Positions 61,248 through 64,000 of a DNA stretch of 64,000 nt are shown in pieces. Location of the stretch: assembly GCF_002834385.1 (NCBI RefSeq), contig NZ_PITQ01000003.1:248001-312000 (forward strand), read 5' to 3'. This DNA comes from Rahnella sp. AA. GTDB lineage: Bacteria; Pseudomonadota; Gammaproteobacteria; Enterobacterales; Enterobacteriaceae. Under the pieces are notes generated by a model that was not told where the DNA came from, searched no databases, and worked only from the letters and a program-made list of their open reading frames with translations. Within the stretch, counting starts at the first letter, position 1. The number at the start of each line of letters is the position of its first letter. Position numbers and translations under genes: made by a program.

Positions 61248-61451
61248 TCACGAAACTGGGTCTTCTGGTAGATACATCCAGTGGCTAATTTCAAGGCGTG
61301 AATATTGAGTGCCTCCATTAAGCACAACTCTTTCAAAACCGTTAACTTTGTTATAGTTGGCAACACCTATGCCTTTATTTGAAGCCACAATAACCATTTG
61401 AAATTGAGACCGGGTCTCGGGTAGAGAATCTCCGACTGAAATCCACTTCAT
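61248..61451 (-). CDS. DUF551-like small phage protein
   Basis: MKWISVGDSLPETRSQF start and SHWMYLPEDPVS end match the DUF551 pattern (MKWISV.DRLPE ... THWMPLPE.P), common in phages and prophages with unknown role. Size of 67 residues is typical. It is the first cargo gene after tail gene K, 72 bp further along; a hairpin lies just past its stop. Confidence 0.75.
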   Translation of the reverse strand: MKWISVGDSLPETRSQFQMVIVASNKGIGVANYNKVNGFERVVLNGGTQYSRLEISHWMYLPEDPVS

Positions 61452-61523
61452 GGGAATAACTCCATCAAGTAATGAAGATTGATGATAGCACTAACCTCAA
61501 AGCAAAAAGCCCACCTAAATGAG

Positions 61524-62234
61524 CTACATCAGATCTTTGTGCCTGACTATTTTCATCGTTCTTTCCCGCCAATACCCGCCATACGGCACGCGCTGGCTAA
61601 GCCTTCCGTACATATGGTGCAACAACATGTTGCCTTCGAGCAAGATCCCCGCATGATTCCATTTATCGGATTGAATCTGCATGATCACCAAATCCCCTGC
61701 TGCTGGCGCTCCGGAGAACTCGCGAAACCCGCATTCGTACCAGCACTCATGATAGAAATTATCCGGATACTGCTTTTCCCACCAGGGATAATCAACCCGG
61801 TAGTCAGTCAGCTCAATACTGTGCGTTTGCCGGAAATAGCTCATCACAAGGCCCCAGCAGTCCGAGTGTCCGAGCACGAACGGACGCTCGAGTAACGGCA
61901 ACTCACCACGCGGCTGAATGGTGCGTAAGTCTCCTTCCGGCCAGCTCACGATGTGCCAGGGCAATTCAGTCGCATCACATTGGGCTTTGTCCAGTTCGCT
62001 CGGCTGAGTCGTTGCATCCGGGTGGCTATGCACAATGCCGATCACTGCCCCCCAGTCCTCTGCGTCGGCATATCCGCCGGGATCGAGATGGAAATGCTCT
62101 GTCGGGTCTACGGACAGATTGCGGCATGGGAAATATTTAGTTATCCGCGATTTCTGCGCCAGCACGCCGCAGCACTCTCGCGGATACTCAGCTTCAGCAT
62201 GCGCCATAATAGCCTGAATCAGTTTATCGTCCAT
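61524..62234 (-). CDS. K: Tail assembly protein K (JAMM and NlpC/P60 domains)
   Basis: Tail-tip protein of 236 residues with two enzyme domains. The JAMM motif HSHPDATTQPSELD (69-82), with an upstream Glu in the conserved PRECCG (20), would make an isopeptidase-like metal site. The NlpC/P60 domain (about 115-225) has the catalytic Cys in HSDCWGLV (126) and a His in WNHAGILL. Like lambda K it may cut peptidoglycan during DNA entry. It starts 4 bp after L ends. Confidence 0.92.
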   Translation of the reverse strand: MDDKLIQAIMAHAEAEYPRECCGVLAQKSRITKYFPCRNLSVDPTEHFHLDPGGYADAEDWGAVIGIVHSHPDATTQPSELDKAQCDATELPWHIVSWPEGDLRTIQPRGELPLLERPFVLGHSDCWGLVMSYFRQTHSIELTDYRVDYPWWEKQYPDNFYHECWYECGFREFSGAPAAGDLVIMQIQSDKWNHAGILLEGNMLLHHMYGRLSQRVPYGGYWRERTMKIVRHKDLM

Positions 62235-62238
62235 CGAG

Positions 62239-62991
62239 TTAACTCTTCAGTAAGCTGGTGCCGGGGAAACCACCGAAATCGAGTTCATTATCAGCGCCAA
62301 ACCGGCATTTACAACCAGTCAATGTGCCGGGGCAGACATCCTTAGAAGGGTCATCAACCGGATTACTGAATTTGTCGAAATAGGCCGCCCCGGAATAGGA
62401 ACAGCCATTACCCGTGCGATACCAGCCGTTTATAGCCCACGTACAGATCGCGTGTATTTGCCGCTTGGGCAGGATTTCCCCCTGCAAATCCATCGGGCTG
62501 CTTAAAGTAAACTCGACTACCTGATTGTCTTCCTGGCTCTTACTGTCGATATAGAAAACACTAAGCTTTTCCTGCGTCGGATCAGCAGTCGAATTTCCAT
62601 CCGTAAAGTTTCTCGCATCCAGATAATGCTTAAACGTGTCATGAATGGTGACCTTTGCCTGCAACATATCGTCATAAGCCAGGCACAGTGCTGTGATGCT
62701 GCTATTCAGGTTAGCGACCGTCAGTTTGGGTTGTGCTGATGAGCCGTCAGTTGAATCTTCAATCCCATCGATTTGTGTCGGCCACGCTGAATACTCGATT
62801 CCCTGCCACCAAACTGACTTCGGCAACAGTTTGGTTTCATCGCCGCCTGCGGCCGCAATGTCTTCCGGCGTATGTGGTATCGTTTCATTGTGAAACCGTA
62901 AAATATCTGCCCCAAAAGCGGAACCATCGACTTCGTACAGCCGCAGCTTGTTTCCCGGCTCCAGCTTCTGGACATCAGAATTCATTACCAT
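62239..62991 (-). CDS. L: Minor tail protein L
   Basis: Tail-tip protein of 250 residues (lambda L family) that carries an iron-sulphur cluster. Four cysteines are spaced as expected: CTWAINGWYRTGNGC, then DVCPGTLTGC-KC. EVDGSAFGADILRFHNETIPH is the typical start. It sits 14 bp after M. Confidence 0.93.
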   Translation of the reverse strand: MVMNSDVQKLEPGNKLRLYEVDGSAFGADILRFHNETIPHTPEDIAAAGGDETKLLPKSVWWQGIEYSAWPTQIDGIEDSTDGSSAQPKLTVANLNSSITALCLAYDDMLQAKVTIHDTFKHYLDARNFTDGNSTADPTQEKLSVFYIDSKSQEDNQVVEFTLSSPMDLQGEILPKRQIHAICTWAINGWYRTGNGCSYSGAAYFDKFSNPVDDPSKDVCPGTLTGCKCRFGADNELDFGGFPGTSLLKS

Positions 62992-63005
62992 GTGATCGCC
63001 TGCTC

Positions 63006-63347
63006 TCAGACCGAATAAGCCTGCTCAAAAGTGAATGAAACACTCATCGCAGTACCGCCAATCGGGTTTGCTTTGATAGAGTCTTTCGTAACGCGATAAA
63101 GACCAGCTACGCCATATGGCGGCGTCCAGACGCATGATTTCGTGACGTGATTACGTACAAACGTAAGGATGGGAGTGATGTCCTTTTCGCGCCCCTGAAA
63201 AGTAAGCGGCCATGTCTGGGTTTCCGGATTAATGCCATCTCCTGCAACCTGCTTATAGCCGCTGTCGAACTGTGCAGATCGTGTCCGCCAGTCATAGGAA
63301 CCTTCCGGCGAGCCCTGGACGCGCCAACTAAACGTGTCGATTGCCAT
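63006..63347 (-). CDS. M: Minor tail protein M
   Basis: Protein of 113 residues (lambda M family) joining the tape-measure end to the tail tip. MAIDTFSWRVQGSPEGSYDWRTRSAQFDSGYKQVAGDGINPETQTWPLTFQG and the end VSFTFEQAYSV are characteristic. It lies just after the tape measure gene, separated by a terminator-like hairpin. Confidence 0.93.
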   Translation of the reverse strand: MAIDTFSWRVQGSPEGSYDWRTRSAQFDSGYKQVAGDGINPETQTWPLTFQGREKDITPILTFVRNHVTKSCVWTPPYGVAGLYRVTKDSIKANPIGGTAMSVSFTFEQAYSV

Positions 63348-63363
63348 AAATTCCCCATAAAAA

Positions 63364-63381
63364 AACCGCCCGAAGGCGGTT
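63364..63381 (-). terminator. Hairpin after the tape measure gene
   Basis: AACCGCC and complement around a CGAA loop, overlapping the H stop codon and followed by seven T on the minus strand. Confidence 0.78.
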
Positions 63382-64000
63382 AGCGTGAGTTTTGTGCGTT
63401 GTATATAAGGCCGCCGGGACGCAGCGCCTTAGTGATGCCATCTTTGACAGATTGATCAATCACCTGCTGATAGGCCTTGCCAATTGCATCATTGTTTCCC
63501 GACGTCTGTTGCTGATTACTGCCTGCCTGTACAACAACAGATGTCTGAACAATGGTCGAATTCGACTGGCTGCCTGCCAGGCCAAACATACCAGCTTTTG
63601 CTCCAACCAGGCCACCATCTGCATAACCTCGCATCATTGAATACAGATTATCGACGCCAATCCGACTTGTGGCTTCTTTGGTCATGACGAATTCGCCGCG
63701 GTGAACGATACCGGCTGGCGCGTATTTATCGCCTTCACCGGTGTAGCCACCAGAATCAAACGACAATCCGCTATAAGCACCTGACGAAAACGAACTGCTG
63801 GAGGCTGCGGTGGCTGATCCCGCGCCTGCCGCGAATGAACTGCTAATCCACCCCATTGCAGCCTGAACGGCCTGGGCCAATAGCAGCTTATTAATGATGT
63901 CAACGATACTGGTCAGGAAGGATTTGGCAAAATCCTTCAGATTAGCTTTACCCGTAGTCACCAATGAAGTCATCATTGACGACATGTCACTAAGCGTTGT
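63380..64000 (-). CDS. H: Tail tape measure protein H (C-terminal part)
   Basis: The frame is open to the right edge of the window, so only about the last 206 residues are seen; the 5' end lies outside. The part seen includes hydrophobic TSIVDIINKLLLAQAVQAAMGWISSSFAAGAGS, a Gly/Ser-rich spacer, DSGGYTGEGDKYAPAGIVHRGEFVMTKEATSRIG and a Gln-rich end. The GGYTG...G.VH.GEFV segment is a hallmark of lambda-like tape measure C-termini. The ATG at 63985 is internal, not the start. Confidence 0.92.
   Translation of the reverse strand, partial: TTLSDMSSMMTSLVTTGKANLKDFAKSFLTSIVDIINKLLLAQAVQAAMGWISSSFAAGAGSATAASSSSFSSGAYSGLSFDSGGYTGEGDKYAPAGIVHRGEFVMTKEATSRIGVDNLYSMMRGYADGGLVGAKAGMFGLAGSQSNSTIVQTSVVVQAGSNQQQTSGNNDAIGKAYQQVIDQSVKDGITKALRPGGLIYNAQNSR

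Noticed and set aside
1-64000. CRISPR arrays, tRNA or rRNA genes, insertion sequences
   Set aside because: No regularly spaced direct repeats, no cloverleaf with a typical T-loop and CCA end, no rRNA segments and no transposase frame were seen while reading both strands.

Overview
The window is about 50.9 kb of chromosome followed by about 13 kb of a lambda-like (siphovirus) prophage. The chromosomal genes (narG, zntB-like, chaA/chaC, phoH, efeUOB, putP/putA, tcyJLN, dcyD, fliZ, fliA, fliC, fliDST, yqaE) and an ERIC repeat place it in Enterobacterales. The gene mix and the Yersinia-like TonB receptor suggest Yersiniaceae such as Rahnella, Ewingella, Rouxiella or Serratia. The genus is an inference, not a match.

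Layout. 1-2903: the 5' two thirds of narG, leftward, behind a control region with a perfect FNR box and a NarL 7-2-7 palindrome. 3253-7690: a CorA/ZntB-type transporter, a ClC channel with CBS domains, a DUF998 membrane protein and a two-gene toxin-antitoxin-like pair. 7966-17515: a leftward peptide/metallophore-type ABC importer (two paralogous binding proteins, two permeases, two ATPases) next to a TonB-dependent siderophore receptor with a Fur box. 17784-24337: chaC, chaA with a long leader, phoH, a second ClC channel and an AmiC-type amidase. 24506-28055: the Fur-type efeUOB iron uptake genes, with an ERIC element between efeO and efeB. 28270-34255: divergent putP and putA around a control region with PutA GTTGCA boxes. 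34256-34996: a composite inverted-repeat region holding two copies of an intergenic repeat whose third copy is at 9745-9960. 34997-44494: cystine import, D-cysteine desulfhydrase and flagellar genes, with sigma-28 promoters in front of fliC and fliD. 44712-50610: an AraC regulator, an orphan GhoT/OrtT-like toxin, yqaE and small genes of unknown function, a GNAT acetyltransferase and a bestrophin.

From about 51.0 kb to the end, all genes run leftward and form the tail half of a prophage: tape measure (H, partial), M, L, K, I, J, two tail-tip proteins, a Cor-like lipoprotein, tail fibre and fibre assembly chaperone. K and I, adjacent in lambda, are separated here by about 3.5 kb of accessory genes: a DUF551-like protein, a two-gene toxin-like pair, a TPR-like/HEPN-like pair, and an exported protein with a lipoprotein. 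This cargo is the best candidate for an undescribed system. Integrase, regulators, lysis and head genes are not in view and presumably lie to the right.

I saw no rRNA, tRNA, CRISPR array or insertion sequence. All identifications rest on reading the sequence and on recalled family features; no database search was run.
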